From the NCBI GenBank assembly GCA_030686995.1, contig CM060692.1, forward strand, positions 12,567,465 to 12,631,464: a stretch of DNA of 64,000 nucleotides. The letters run 5' to 3'. The translations under genes and the position numbers were made by a program. Origin of the DNA: Artemisia argyi. Taxonomy: Eukaryota > Streptophyta > Magnoliopsida > Asterales > Asteraceae. This document shows positions 34,454 to 45,773 of this stretch, piece by piece; the stretch's first letter is position 1; the number at the start of each line of letters is the position of its first letter. The notes beneath the pieces are model-generated. The model saw nothing but the letters and a program-made list of their open reading frames with translations. It did not search any database and had not been told where the DNA came from.

Positions 34454-34727
34454 TGTTATGTTTTTTTGTTTATGTTTCCGATTCAATAGAAAAGTTAACA
34501 CTTTTTTGTATATACGTTTAATTTATTCGTACTCTTTTTTTTTTTAATTTTGTTATCAGTAGTAATTTTTTTTTCAACTAACCGCTGCTTTTTGTATAAA
34601 TATAAATTTCAGAAATGCACAATCATATACCCCATCTTTTTTACACATACAGTCAAAAACCCCAATTCGTTCAACAGAATCCCTAATTTCAAAAATCTAA
34701 AATATTTAAACTTCATTAATTCAAGAA
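34454..34727 (+). other. AT-rich sequence upstream of gene R
   Basis: A possible TATA box (TATAAATATAAA, about 34596) precedes the first open frame. No other feature was seen. Confidence 0.35.
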
Positions 34728-36643
34728 AACGTGGAGAATGCGCAACAAGATGGTCAACGACAATCACTGCCACAAGAAGAGGGAGTATTAGACTTTCAAA
34801 TAAAGCCAATTTCAATTTATAAACAAAAGCTTAGGAAAGCCCCACAGGTAAGCAAACACTTTTCTGAAATTGAAATAGGAAGAAACAACCAAGTTGCAAA
34901 TGTTTCACCAACAAAAAATCAGGAAGGGTATAAACCGATAGTAGATTTTATAAAAAAAATGTTGTATTAAGAAAGCGTTTGTCCTTCATCCATCTATCAT
35001 GTATGAATCGTATTTAAGGGAATATTGGTACACAACCACATATAAAGGGTTCCAAAGAAACGAAGCTAATTTCAATGACCCTTAAAAAGGGTTCCTTTGA
35101 ATTGAAATTCGGTGTCAAGACATTCACTAGAATTTGTGGTTTCGATTATCTTGAAAAAGGTTTTGAGTATGATGAAGAACCCTCTTTTGACGATATTCAG
35201 CAAACAATGCTAAAAATAGGTTATAAAAAAGCAAATGGGCTAGACAAAGCACTTGAACATACTCTTTATAAGTATTTGTTTCCTGCGAAATGAAAATTGC
35301 TTATGACCTATATAAGCAGCGGTTTGGGAGGTAATACCGGGTCTTCAGTTCAGTTGAATTATATGCATCAGCTGTTTGCACATGGACTTATCAATGGTCT
35401 TAAACTAAAGTATGGGCAAATTATTTTTAATGACCTTGCTACCAAACTGAATGTTGAAGTACGTTTTACAAAACCAGCATATACAAGATTCGTTTCTCTT
35501 ATTTTGGAAAAATTACTTGGGGAGAATTATGTTAATTGTCATGAAAAAGCTGTCAAACTTCATATAATGAGAAATTCAATATTTAGTGCCAAACAAGAGT
35601 CTTCTGACGTTCCAATCACATCCGCAATGGAAAGGGTATGCCAAAGTCTATCAGAACCTGTACATCCGTTACAAAATATAGATGGTATTGATAGTGATGG
35701 TCATGAGTATTATGGTGATAACTCTATTGAGCTTGGTGTAGACAAAAATGATAGGGAAGTAAAGACAAAGTCAGGTTCGGGTTTGGTTTATCCAAAGTCA
35801 AAAGGATCACCATCGACAGTACCGGCAGGTCATTTCAGATATTTATTATTTTCCTGAATCACTTTTGTTGTTGATTTAAAGTTAGTACATATTTGTTGTG
35901 TTTGTGTATTTAAAAGTTCCACTAATTATTACAATTTTGGTTTTTAGGCTGTGGTGATTCTGATTTGTTACAAAAAACATGTCTGATTCAGCAAAATAAG
36001 GAAGAGGAAGATCGTATGAAGTATGTTATCCGTTTTTTTCCCTTAAAAAAATGAATTTCATATATCTTTTTCTATATCAACCAAGATGTCAATGAAGGTG
36101 TGAAATCGGCAGAAGCATATATATTTAAAGGTATGTTATTAATTGGTTTTGGAATGCTTTTTCGTATATAATTGTATTTGTATATTTAAATGTATTTTGA
36201 TTTTATTCATATTTTTTATTTATGCGTGCTGATTTGACTGGAAAGTTTCATGATAAACATCATCGTGACTTGGAGATGTTAGTTGATTCTTCTAATGATT
36301 CACATGAAGGATCCGACGATGTTGCTGATTCTGTCGATAGAAGGGTTATTGAAGATCCTAATGTCAATGCATATCGTTATAGACTTTTATAATTGTTTTG
36401 ATTTTATTCACCTAATTATATGTATTTTAATACAGCTTGAGAATATTAACGTTTTGTTTTTTATATCGCGTTGTTTCTGAAACAGCTGAAGATGGTCCGG
36501 CGAAACCACATGAGAATTTTCCGGAATAGTTTAACAATACGTATCATCACGAGGAAGAAAATGGTGGTAGTTTGTTTGCTGATATTGCTAGAAGACAGGA
36601 ATCAGCATTCCATTCATTCGTGGATCTAAACAGAGGCGATGAT
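34728..36643 (+). pseudogene. Gene R, 5' part: Asteraceae repeat-associated protein, interrupted
   Basis: Pieces of one protein are visible. 34731-34967 is open but lacks an ATG. A neighbouring frame has YESYLREYWYTTTYKGF. 35075-35290 includes FGVKTFTRICGFDYL, then an in-frame TGA (35291-35293), and the same frame continues to 35829 with TYISSGLGGNTGSSVQLNY and YTRFVSLILEKLLGENYV. A GT-AG intron (about 35830-35947) rejoins the frame, and smaller acidic exons follow, such as around 36241-36370. From memory, this order (YLREYW, then LGG, QLN, RFLSLILEKLLG) matches a protein family repeatedly predicted near copia elements in Asteraceae; its function is unknown. One stop and a likely frameshift in an A run (about 34957) suggest a pseudogene. 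Element A splits the coding sequence at 36643. Confidence 0.5.
36639..36643. repeat. Left target-site duplication of A (ATGAT)
   Basis: ATGAT is repeated at 48968-48972, directly after the 3' LTR of A. Confidence 0.9.
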
Positions 36644-38930
36644 TGTAACCCCCGGTACATTTTCTAAACTCATTTCTAGCCAAAATATTTATTTTCGTAC
36701 CGGAGACACATTAAAACTTTTATTTGTGATTATTTGGGGTTGAGAAACGTGAGATAGATTAGAAACGAGAACTTTATTCCTTGATTGACTCAGCACAATC
36801 TAGAACACTCGAATTGTATTGCATTTGCCAAATTATTTGAATTATTTTGAGTTTTGGAAAAACTCTGAAGTTTATGCTTGATTTTATTGGAAAAATTATT
36901 TCATGAACAATGGCGCAAGTTTCGTAAATTTTTGAGTCCGTTTGCTATGTCGTTCGAGCCCCGAAGCGTTTATCGTAAGAAGTTTGATTCATTGGCAACT
37001 TTGGCCCCTAAACTATTTCCCTACACCTCACCCTATACTTTCATTAATTACAAAATAAACCTTATACTATTTCTACCATATATATACCCCCAACCCACTC
37101 CCATTTCTCATTTCCATAAAAAATATTATACACACACTCCAAATATTCTCTCCCTCTCCCTCTTGTTCGCCGGCCGACCCACCACCGCCGGCCACCACAT
37201 TCTGGCCGCCGGAAAATATTCTGACCATCTCACCTTTTTGTACTACCTTGTAGATCGAAACGTCCCCGTCACTCCCGTACCACTTAAGCACCTCCAAACA
37301 CCCCACACGTGCCCACACACGCCTCCACCGCCGCGGCAACTCCACCACCGCCGCTCCTTTTTGTTATTCCGATGGTAAAACACCTACCCCGCCATTCTTT
37401 TTCTTATTTTTGATTTTATTTTCAAAACCCTAGTTTTTATTTTATTTAAATCCGATTTTTGTTATTAAAAATCTTTTTATAAAAATAGTTTTGGTAATGT
37501 TTTTAAGCTCAAAACTCGTGTGGTTTGTTTTGTTTTCTCGTTCGACCCGTTCTTGGCTGCGACTCGGTATGCGCTCACCGAGTCAACTCGTGAATCGGTG
37601 AGGTTTCATTATTATTGTTGTTATTTGATACTAGTGGCGAAAAGGAGTTCATATTTGTGTTTGGATGAATTTTAAGGGTCCGTTTGGTCTCGTTGGGTTT
37701 TGGCAGACGAGGGCCACCACCATCGCGCCACGGGTGGTGGTGGGAAGGGATGATATTGTTGTTGTTGTTGTTGTTGTTTGAGTTAGGATAGTTGGATTGG
37801 AGTTGGTTTTGTTTTGGGTCGAGCCGAGGAGACGGATAAGGCTCGTATTGGTTTTGGTTTGATTCGAGTTTATTATTTGACTTGGGATTATTATTTTTGA
37901 AGTTATTATTTTTGTTGTGGTGATTAGTTTTGGGTACGGATTAATAGCCTCGGGATATATTTTATTAGTTAAATGGTAACAAAATAATAAAACGGATAAT
38001 ATATATATGAAACATAAAAGTAAATTGTTATAGTTTATTGGACTTATTATCGGACATGTTTTCGTATTGTGACATTGTTAGCTTGTATTGGACGTATTGG
38101 ATTCACGGCCTTGGTTATTTGGATGTTATGGACCCTTTGGTACACGAGACGGTAGGGTACTTTAGGCCCGTAAAGATCTTAACGTACCTGGAACCTGAAC
38201 AAATACAAAATGGTCGATAAAACCTAAACAACAAACTGACTACGCGAATGATATATCCAAGCATATTTATTTGTATATTACTATTATTGAAAAATAAAGA
38301 GTCGTTGACTTGAGAAATGTTATATAAACGGGCAGGTCATGCCGAAATTTCATAAAATTCTTTATAAACTTATATTATTTTACGAAATTTTATTAATATT
38401 TCAAAACCTTTTATTTCAACATTATTTTGGGGAAAACGGGTAAAATCCGAGACTTATTGTTACGTGTTATTATTTATGTTTATTTGAGTGAGTTCTTCTA
38501 TTCTTATTCTTTTCTTTTCATTTCTTTTCGACGACTTTCTTCGAGGAGTTCTTTCGTCTTTTCTTTTGTATTTGGTTGATTCGTCGGCTTATTTCTTTTC
38601 TAACTTTCTTGTCTCCCGCACAAGACCTTTACAAAATCTATTTCTTCAAATGCCATTGTGTTTACGAAACTTTTACTCAAGCATTGTTTATGGGACTATT
38701 CGAGTTTAGTTCTGAGTTATGCCATTAATATTGATTAGGTTGTGTTGATGTCCATTTTGCTGTGACGCATTATTGATTGTTGCTATATCTCGTTTCCTGC
38801 TGCTATTGTTAAGGTGTGATTCATAGCCCCGCTTTTATATTTTAATTGTTTATAAACCCATGGGGTGAGACACATGCTTTAAATGTTTTCTAAGCACAAG
38901 TACTATTTTTGGTATGCTTTTCCTGAATGA

Positions 38931-39022
<92 letters not shown>

Positions 39023-39924
39023 CTGACTATGTAGTAAGTAGCTTGTCTTGCCGGAAAGACCCTCAGATCATGAGCCATTAGTCACCTGCGGGTGAGCGCG
39101 AACTTAGTTTATAGGCCCATAGGACTGACCATCCCACTCGTAGTTGTCAAGGGCTTGACATGCGGGTGTACTATTTTTCGTTTTGCTGGGTATTGGCAAG
39201 TACTCAGCCTTGGGGGCACTTATTATTATGAAATTCCGCGGTTATTGTTTATGTCAGTACAACATACTGTCGATTGGTTTGGTTAACATTTTGCGTGTCA
39301 TGAGCTTAGTATCATCAACCGTATGTATGCACAGGGATGCCTCTACATATTGGGTGTTATCTTGATTACCCTGGTATTTGCATTTGTTGCTTATATCGTA
39401 TGATTAAAACCCTTGTGCTCAACTTTATTATTTTAAACCTATGGATTACACTCAACCTTTGTGTTGTCTTTTAAGCATGTGCTTCTTAGGTACTACTGCT
39501 AATTAATTTGTGGAGCTTTATGATTTAGGCGTGGTGGAGTGGCTGGATGAAGAAAGTTTTCTGTCAAGGCAGCTTATTCATTTCTAGTATCTTTATTTAT
39601 CATGTCATTCGTAAAACCTTGGTGTGTTTTTAATGTTTTCCGCTGCTAAACTTATTTACATTCCGCTGCTAAACTTTGTATTTCTACTACTACACTTTGA
39701 TTTCCGCTGCTAAACTTTGTCATTTTCCATTGCAATCTTTATTTTATTCCGCTGCTATTTTGTTAAAAGAGTCTATGTACTCTAAAATGGTTTGTAAAAT
39801 GAATGATGTGTTTTGAGGCACTTTTAAACGTCCCGTGTTGTGGTTGTTTGCTATAAAGATGCCTGGTTTCGATTCGCGTAGTACCCCCAGCATGTCAGCT
39901 GCCGTATTTTGAGTTGGGGTGCTA
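36644..39924 (+). repeat. 5' LTR of A
   Basis: Starts TGTAACCCCCGG. It ends at GGTGCTA, where the 3' LTR reads GGTGCTACA, so the final CA seems lost. It includes an 88-bp AT run (38933-39020) and several TTCCGCTGCTAAACTT repeats (39640-39770). The frame at 36878-37378 has no known domain and a broken copy exists in the 3' LTR. Confidence 0.9.
38933..39020. repeat. (AT)44 microsatellite in the 5' LTR of A
   Basis: Pure AT run; the equivalent run in the 3' LTR (48041-48060) is only 20 bp. Confidence 0.95.
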
Positions 39925-39929
39925 ATGAA

Positions 39930-39945
39930 TGGTATCAGAGCCAGG
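39930..39945 (+). promoter_or_regulatory. Primer-binding site of A (initiator tRNA-Met)
   Basis: TGGTATCAGAGCCAGG, complementary to the 3' end of plant initiator tRNA-Met, a few bases after the 5' LTR. Confidence 0.9.
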
Positions 39946-40112
39946 TTTTAGAGAACGAGCTCGCACTCGACTATAAACTTTTTCCTGGAGTCAAAACGTT
40001 CTGAGACAGAAAGCCGACAGCCTTCCATGCCACTTCACGCCCTGGTATTTCTTTCAAACTCTACTTATATAAGTATTTGATATTGAGATTGGTTTGGACT
40101 TTTTCCATTATC

Positions 40113-40982
40113 ATGCTTTGGCTTATAAAATGGGTTTCCGCAAAAATTTGGCTAGTATTTTTAAGCTTTTCTTATACTCTTGTAGAGTATCATGTTTCGG
40201 TCCCACCCGTTGTTGACCCATTGCCCTTGGGTGATGATGTTGATGTTGGTTTAGATGATGAGGTAGGTTTAGAGGATGATGTTGATATTGAGGATGATGA
40301 AGAGGAGGAGATGGAAGCCGACAATGATGATGATGATGAGGAGGAGGATGATGAGGAGTTTATGGAGGAGGATCAGGACGTTCCCCCGCCGCCTTCGCCT
40401 GTTGTGTCGGATGTGACGTATGAGTCAGATACGTATGAGGCATTAGGATATGCGCTCGAGACTGAGGTTCCTTCTACGCATGTGATTGGTGAGTCATCGA
40501 TAGCAGCCCGCGTTACTCCGTCAGAGCTTAGAGCTGCTATGAGTCGTTTGAGGCAGGATATAGTGTGGTGTAAGAATAGTCATAAGAGTATCACTAGGCG
40601 TATGAGTGACAGGCAGTTTGAGGTTGCAGGATTGAGGAGGGAAGTTCAGGGTGATAGGAGAGCCGCAAGAGAGATGTATGTGGAGTTTCAGAGGCAAGAG
40701 GAGAGGTTGAGTTCGTTGGGACAGATGAGTGTTGCGTTTCAGGAGCGTATGGATTCGCTAGATTGGAAGATGGTTGAGATGGAGGAGATGGTTGACAAGT
40801 TGACCATGAAGGAGGTGTTCTTGGACATTGATAGTCGACATTATCGTACTAGTATCAGCGAGTTATGGAGTAAGTTGCATGAGATGCAGAGACAGGCGTA
40901 TGCAGAGAGGATGACCCGTCTTAGGTCCTATTATAGCATTGATGTGATGGCTATGTATGGGGGTCGCTCGGGAGATCAGTGA
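40113..40982 (+). CDS. Pre-gag ORF of A: acidic coiled-coil protein
   Basis: An uninterrupted frame between primer site and gag; the first ATG is at 40113 but the true start is unclear. Layout: hydrophobic N-terminal part; very acidic block (DDEEEEMEADNDDDDEEE, about residues 60-95); Pro-rich PPPPSP; a GESS motif; then about 150 residues of heptad-like Arg/Glu/Met/Leu-rich sequence likely to form a coiled coil (RLRQDI, RQFEVAGLRREVQ, MEEMVDKLTM). Element B has an ORF of the same layout at the same place (54080-55069), including GESS. Similar ORFs precede gag in Asteraceae gypsy elements, as far as I recall; no function is known. Being intact while gag-pol is broken is notable. Confidence 0.6.
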   Translation: MLWLIKWVSAKIWLVFLSFSYTLVEYHVSVPPVVDPLPLGDDVDVGLDDEVGLEDDVDIEDDEEEEMEADNDDDDEEEDDEEFMEEDQDVPPPPSPVVSDVTYESDTYEALGYALETEVPSTHVIGESSIAARVTPSELRAAMSRLRQDIVWCKNSHKSITRRMSDRQFEVAGLRREVQGDRRAAREMYVEFQRQEERLSSLGQMSVAFQERMDSLDWKMVEMEEMVDKLTMKEVFLDIDSRHYRTSISELWSKLHEMQRQAYAERMTRLRSYYSIDVMAMYGGRSGDQ

Positions 40983-41267
40983 TTGGATCATTTATAGTGT
41001 AGTATCTTAATGGTACTTTACCTAGTATATGTAAACTGAATATTTCAGTTGGAATATTTTATTTGAAACTTGTACTTGTTTTTCATATCTTGTAAGACCA
41101 ATGTCAAGTATGAAATCTATGATGTATTATGGTGATGAACTATTATTGATGTTGACCTATGCTATATTATGATTTTATTCATGTGATGATGTTTTATCTT
41201 GTGCGATGATTCTGACACATTAATCTAATACTTACAAGTGTTGTGCTTTCTATTGATTGATAGAATT
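40983..41267 (+). other. Spacer between pre-gag ORF and gag in A
   Basis: AT-rich, no feature seen. Confidence 0.5.
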
Positions 41268-44200
41268 ATGCCTCCTAAGAAGATGACCCCTGCTGCGATT
41301 CAGCAGTTGATTGATGAGGGTGTTGCAGCAACGCTTGCTAAGCAAGCAGGTGTTCCTCAGAATGTTGGACCGGCTAGAGCTCAAGCGGTTCCCAACAACC
41401 ATCTCTGCACTTTTAAGGAATTTATGGATTGTAAGCCCATTACCTTCAAAGGAACTGAAGGGGCTGTTGGATTGACTCAATGGTTTGAGAAAGTGGAATC
41501 GGTGTTTCATAGGAGCAATTGTACTGAGAACAATAGGGTGAAGTATGCGATAGGCACATTGTTGGAGCATGCCTTGTCTTGGTGGAATGCTTATGTTCAG
41601 GAAAAGGGAATGGAGGATGCTTATAATACTTCATGGGAAGATTTCAAGAAAGCTATGGTTAAGAAGTACTGCTCTCATAGTGATTTGAGGAAATTGGATA
41701 CTGAGTTCTATTATTTGGCTGTGAAGGGTTCTGATCTTGTTACTTATGTGTGACGTTTCCAAGAGCTGAAGGTGTTTTGTGCTCACATGGTGCCCGATAA
41801 TGAGAAGTTGCTAGAGAAGTTTATTGGTGGATTGCCTGCGAGTATTCAAGGAAATGTGACATCGTACAATGCTGAGACTTTGGATGATACTATTAGCATG
41901 GCTGAACGTCTTATGGATCAGGTGACTAAACATGGTGCTGTTCAGAAGAGTAATCACTTTGACAACAAGAGAAAATGGGAGGATAACAGAAGGAACAACA
42001 ACTATAACAACCTCAACAACCGCTACAACAACAATCAATATTCTAACAACAATCACCATCACCAACAGAATAAGAGACAGGAGACTATTAAGGCATTTGT
42101 GGCTACTCAATGAGGAGCAAACGTTGGAGAACAAACTCTTTGTGGGATGTGCCACCAGCATCATACTGGACCGTGTATTGTGGGATGTATTAAGTGTCAG
42201 AAGGTTGGTCATATTGCGAGGTTTTGTAAGAGTAGAGTTGTGGTGACAGGAGCAAATGCTCAGCCTGTGGTTACATGTTTTGGATGTGGAGAGCGTGGAC
42301 ACTACAGGGGGCAATTCTCAAAGAATGTTGGGAAAGGAAATGTAGGTGCTCGAGGTAGAGTATACGTGATGGGAAATGGAGAGCCACATCAAGATCCGAA
42401 TGTTGTCACTGGTACGTTTCTTCCCAACAACCTTCGTGTTAAAGTTTTGTTTGATTCGGGTGCCGATATGAATTTTGTGTCTTTTAAGATTTCGCCGTTA
42501 CTTCGACTTACCCCTACTTTATTAGACGTTAGCTATAGCATTGAGTTAGCTGATGGTAACCTAGTAGACACCTGTACCGTGATCCGTGGCTGTACCCTTA
42601 ATCTTTTAGATCACCCGTTTAGTAACGATTTGATCCCCATCGAGCTTGGAAGTTTTGATGTGATAGTTGGAATGGATTGGTTATCCAAGAATCGAGCAAG
42701 CATTGTTTATGGAGAACGAGTTATTCATATCCCTCTCAAGGATGAGATTTTGATTGTTCGAGGTGATAGGAGTGGAACTTTCCTGAATATCATATCATGT
42801 ATCAAGACCATGAAATATCTTGAGAAAGGATGTCACGTATTCCTAGCACACGTGGCTAAGAAGGAGTCAGGAGAGAAGCGACTCGAGGATGTTCCTGTGG
42901 TGCGTGAGTTTCCTGAAGTATTTCCTGAAATTTTTCCGAGACTTCTGCCATCCCGACAATTGGAGTTTCGCATCGACTTAATTCCAGGAGCTGCACCTAT
43001 TGCGCATGCACCGTATCGTTTAGCGCCATCAGAAATGGAGGAGTTATCTAAGCAATTGCAAGAGCTGTTGGATAAAGGATTTATTCGACCGAGTTCTTTG
43101 TCCTGGGGAGCTCTAGTATTGTTTGTGAAGAAGAAGGATGGATCGTTAGGATGTGCATCAACTACCGAGGATTGAATAAGTTTACTGTGAAGAACCGCTA
43201 CCCGTTGCCAAGGATTGATGATTTGTTTGATCAGTTGCAAGGATCGAGTTACTACTCTAAGATTGATTTGAGGTCTGGTTATCACCAACACAGGTTTCGG
43301 GAAGAAGATATTCCCAAGACAGCGTTTAGAACCCGTTATGGTCATTATGAGTTTCAAGTTATGCCTTTTGGTTTGACCAATGCGCCTGCAGTGTTCATGG
43401 ACCTCATGAACTGAGTATGAAAGCCTTATCTAGATAAGTTCGTGATAGTATTTATCGACGATATTTTGATCTACTCAAAGAGTGAGGAAGAGCACAAACA
43501 GCATTTGGCCACGATTCTTAAGTTGCTCAAGGACGAGCAGTTGTACGCTAAGTTCTCTAAGTGTGAGTTTTGGATTCGGAAGGTTCAATTTTTGGGTCAT
43601 GAAATTGATAGTGAAGGATTACGTGTGGATCCCGCTAAGATTGAGGTGATTGAGAAATGGTCAATGCCGGTTAACGCCACAGAAATTCGTCAATTTCTAG
43701 GATTGGCTGGGTATTATAGGAGATTCATCGAGGGATTCTCCAAGATATCTAAACTGTTAACTGCATTGACTCACAAGGAAAAGAAGTATGAATGGGGAGA
43801 GGAAGAAGAGAAGGCCTTTCAGACTTTGAAGCAGAAGCTTTGTAGTGCACCGATATTGGCTTTACCCGATGGAGTAGAAGATTTCGTGGTTTATTGTGAT
43901 GCCTCATATCAAGGGTTAGGAGCAGTTTTGATGCAGCGAGGGAAGGTTATGGCATATGCTTCCCGACAGCTTAAGACTCATGAGGAGAAGTATACCACTC
44001 ATGATTTGGGTTAGGAGCCGTGGTTTTTGCCCTCAAGTTGTGGAGACATTACCTTTATGGTACTAAGTGTGTTGTCTTTACCGATCACAAGAGTTTGCAG
44101 TATATTTTGGATCAGAAGGAGTTGAATATGCGACAACGACGATGGTTGGAGACGTTGAGTGATTATGATTGCGAGATATGATACCATCCTGGAAAGGCAA

Positions 44201-45762
44201 ATGTTGTGGCGGATGCTTTGAGTCTCAAGGAACATTTGAAACCATTACGCGTTCGAGCTTTAGTTTTGACTATTAACTCGAATTTACCTGCTCAGATTCT
44301 GCAAGCACAAGAGGAAGTCGTGAAAAGAGGAGAGCTTAAGGAGGAGAAAGTTGATGGGATGATTAGAAAGGAGAAACTTGAGAAACGTTCAGATGGAACT
44401 TTGTGTTACAAAGGAAGAAGTTGGGTGCCCTTGTTTGGAGGACTGAGAGACTTGATTATGCTCGAGTCTCATAAGTCAAAGTATTCCATTCACCCAGGAT
44501 CTGACAAGATGTATCAAGATGTGAAGAAGTTATATTGGTGGCCCAATATGAAAGCTGAGATTGCCGATTATGTTCGTAAGTGTCTTACGTGTGCCAAGGT
44601 TAAGGCTGAACATCAGAAACCATCTGGTTTGCTAGAACAACCTGAGATCCCAGAATGGAAATGGGAAAGAATAACAATGGATTTTGTCACCAAGCTACCA
44701 AGGACTTCGACAGGATTCGATGCTATTTGGGTAATAGTCAATCGATTGACTAAATCCGCACACTTTTTGCCAATCAAAGAGAACTACAGTATGGATAAGT
44801 TGACCCGGCTCTACGTGAAAGAGATAGTATCTCGACATGGAGCGCCAGTGGCTATTATCTCAGATAGAGACGACAGGTATACTTCTAATTTTTGGAAGTC
44901 ACTTCAAGATTCGTTAGGTACGAACCTCGACATGAGTACCGCTTACTATCCCCAGACCGATGGTCAAAGCGAGAGAACCATCCAGACTTTGGAAGATATG
45001 TTATGTGCATGTGCAATTGATTTTGGGAATGGATGGGATGTCCATTTGCCCTTGATTGAGTTTTCCTACAACAACAGTTACCGCGCGAGTATTAAGGCTG
45101 AACCGTTTGAAGCACTCTATGGTTGGAAGTGCCGATCACCTATATGTTGCGATGAAATGGGAGAAGCCCAGCTTATTGGACCAGATTTAGTTCATGAGAC
45201 GAGCGAGAAGATTGCTCAGATTAAAGACAGATTGAAAGTTGCTCGTGACCGACAGAAGAGTTACGCAGATGTGAGATGTAAACCTCTAGAATTCCAGGTA
45301 GGAGATAGGGTTATATTGAAAGTATCACCTTGGAAAGGTGTGATCAGGTTTGGTAAGAGAGGAAAGCTGAATCCCCGTTATATTGGACCGTTTAAGATTG
45401 TGAAGAGGATTGGTCCTGTGGCATATAAGCTAGAATTGCCACCGGAGCTCAGTAGAGTTCACCCTACGTTCCACATGTCAAATTTGAAGAAGTGTTTGAT
45501 CGATGAGACCGATGTAATTCCGCTTGAGGAGATTGAGTTTGATGAGCAATTGCATTTTGTTGAGGAGCCCATTGAAATCATGGATCGTGAGGTTAAGCGA
45601 TTGAAGAAGAGTCGTATTCCACTTGTGAAGGTTTGATGGAATTCCAAGAGAGGACCAGAGTATACCTGGGAACGCGAGGACGAGTTTAAACGCAAATACC
45701 CAAATCTTTTCAAAACCGGGACCGGCAACTCGAAACTAAATTCGGGACGGATTTCTAAATAA
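41268..45762 (+). pseudogene. Gag-pol polyprotein of gypsy element A, multiply broken
   Basis: The start at 41268 (MPPKKMTPAA) fits gag. Gag: KFKGTEG-like core, WWNAYVQEKGMEDAYNTSWEDF. Nucleocapsid: one good CCHC knuckle ([14 protein letters not shown]) and a second whose last Cys is replaced by Phe ([14 protein letters not shown]). Protease: [12 protein letters not shown], about 42450. Reverse transcriptase: [11 protein letters not shown] at 43445-43477. RNase [15 protein letters not shown], about 43890. Integrase (frame 44206-45636): H-H-C-C zinc site, then Asp159, Asp220 and Glu256 with the D-35-E spacing. The C-terminus, with [15 protein letters not shown] and YTWEREDEF, is of the Tekay/chromovirus-like kind. 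Breaks: stops at 41751, 42111, 43412, 43418, 44179 and 45634; frameshifts near 43145 and 44010. It cannot make a full polyprotein. Confidence 0.92.
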
Positions 45763-45773
45763 GATGTATGTGA

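Noticed and set aside
34145..34501. 118-codon minus-strand frame at the end of T LTR3
   Set aside because: Lies across the LTR end and flank, AT-rich, not open in LTR2.
36878..37378. 166-codon frame in the 5' LTR of A (also 46008-46364 in the 3' LTR)
   Set aside because: Lies in an LTR, is truncated by frameshift in the other LTR, and is low-complexity Pro/His/Thr near its end.
41811..43357. Minus-strand frames across gag-pol of A
   Set aside because: Shadows of the plus-strand polyprotein without independent motifs.
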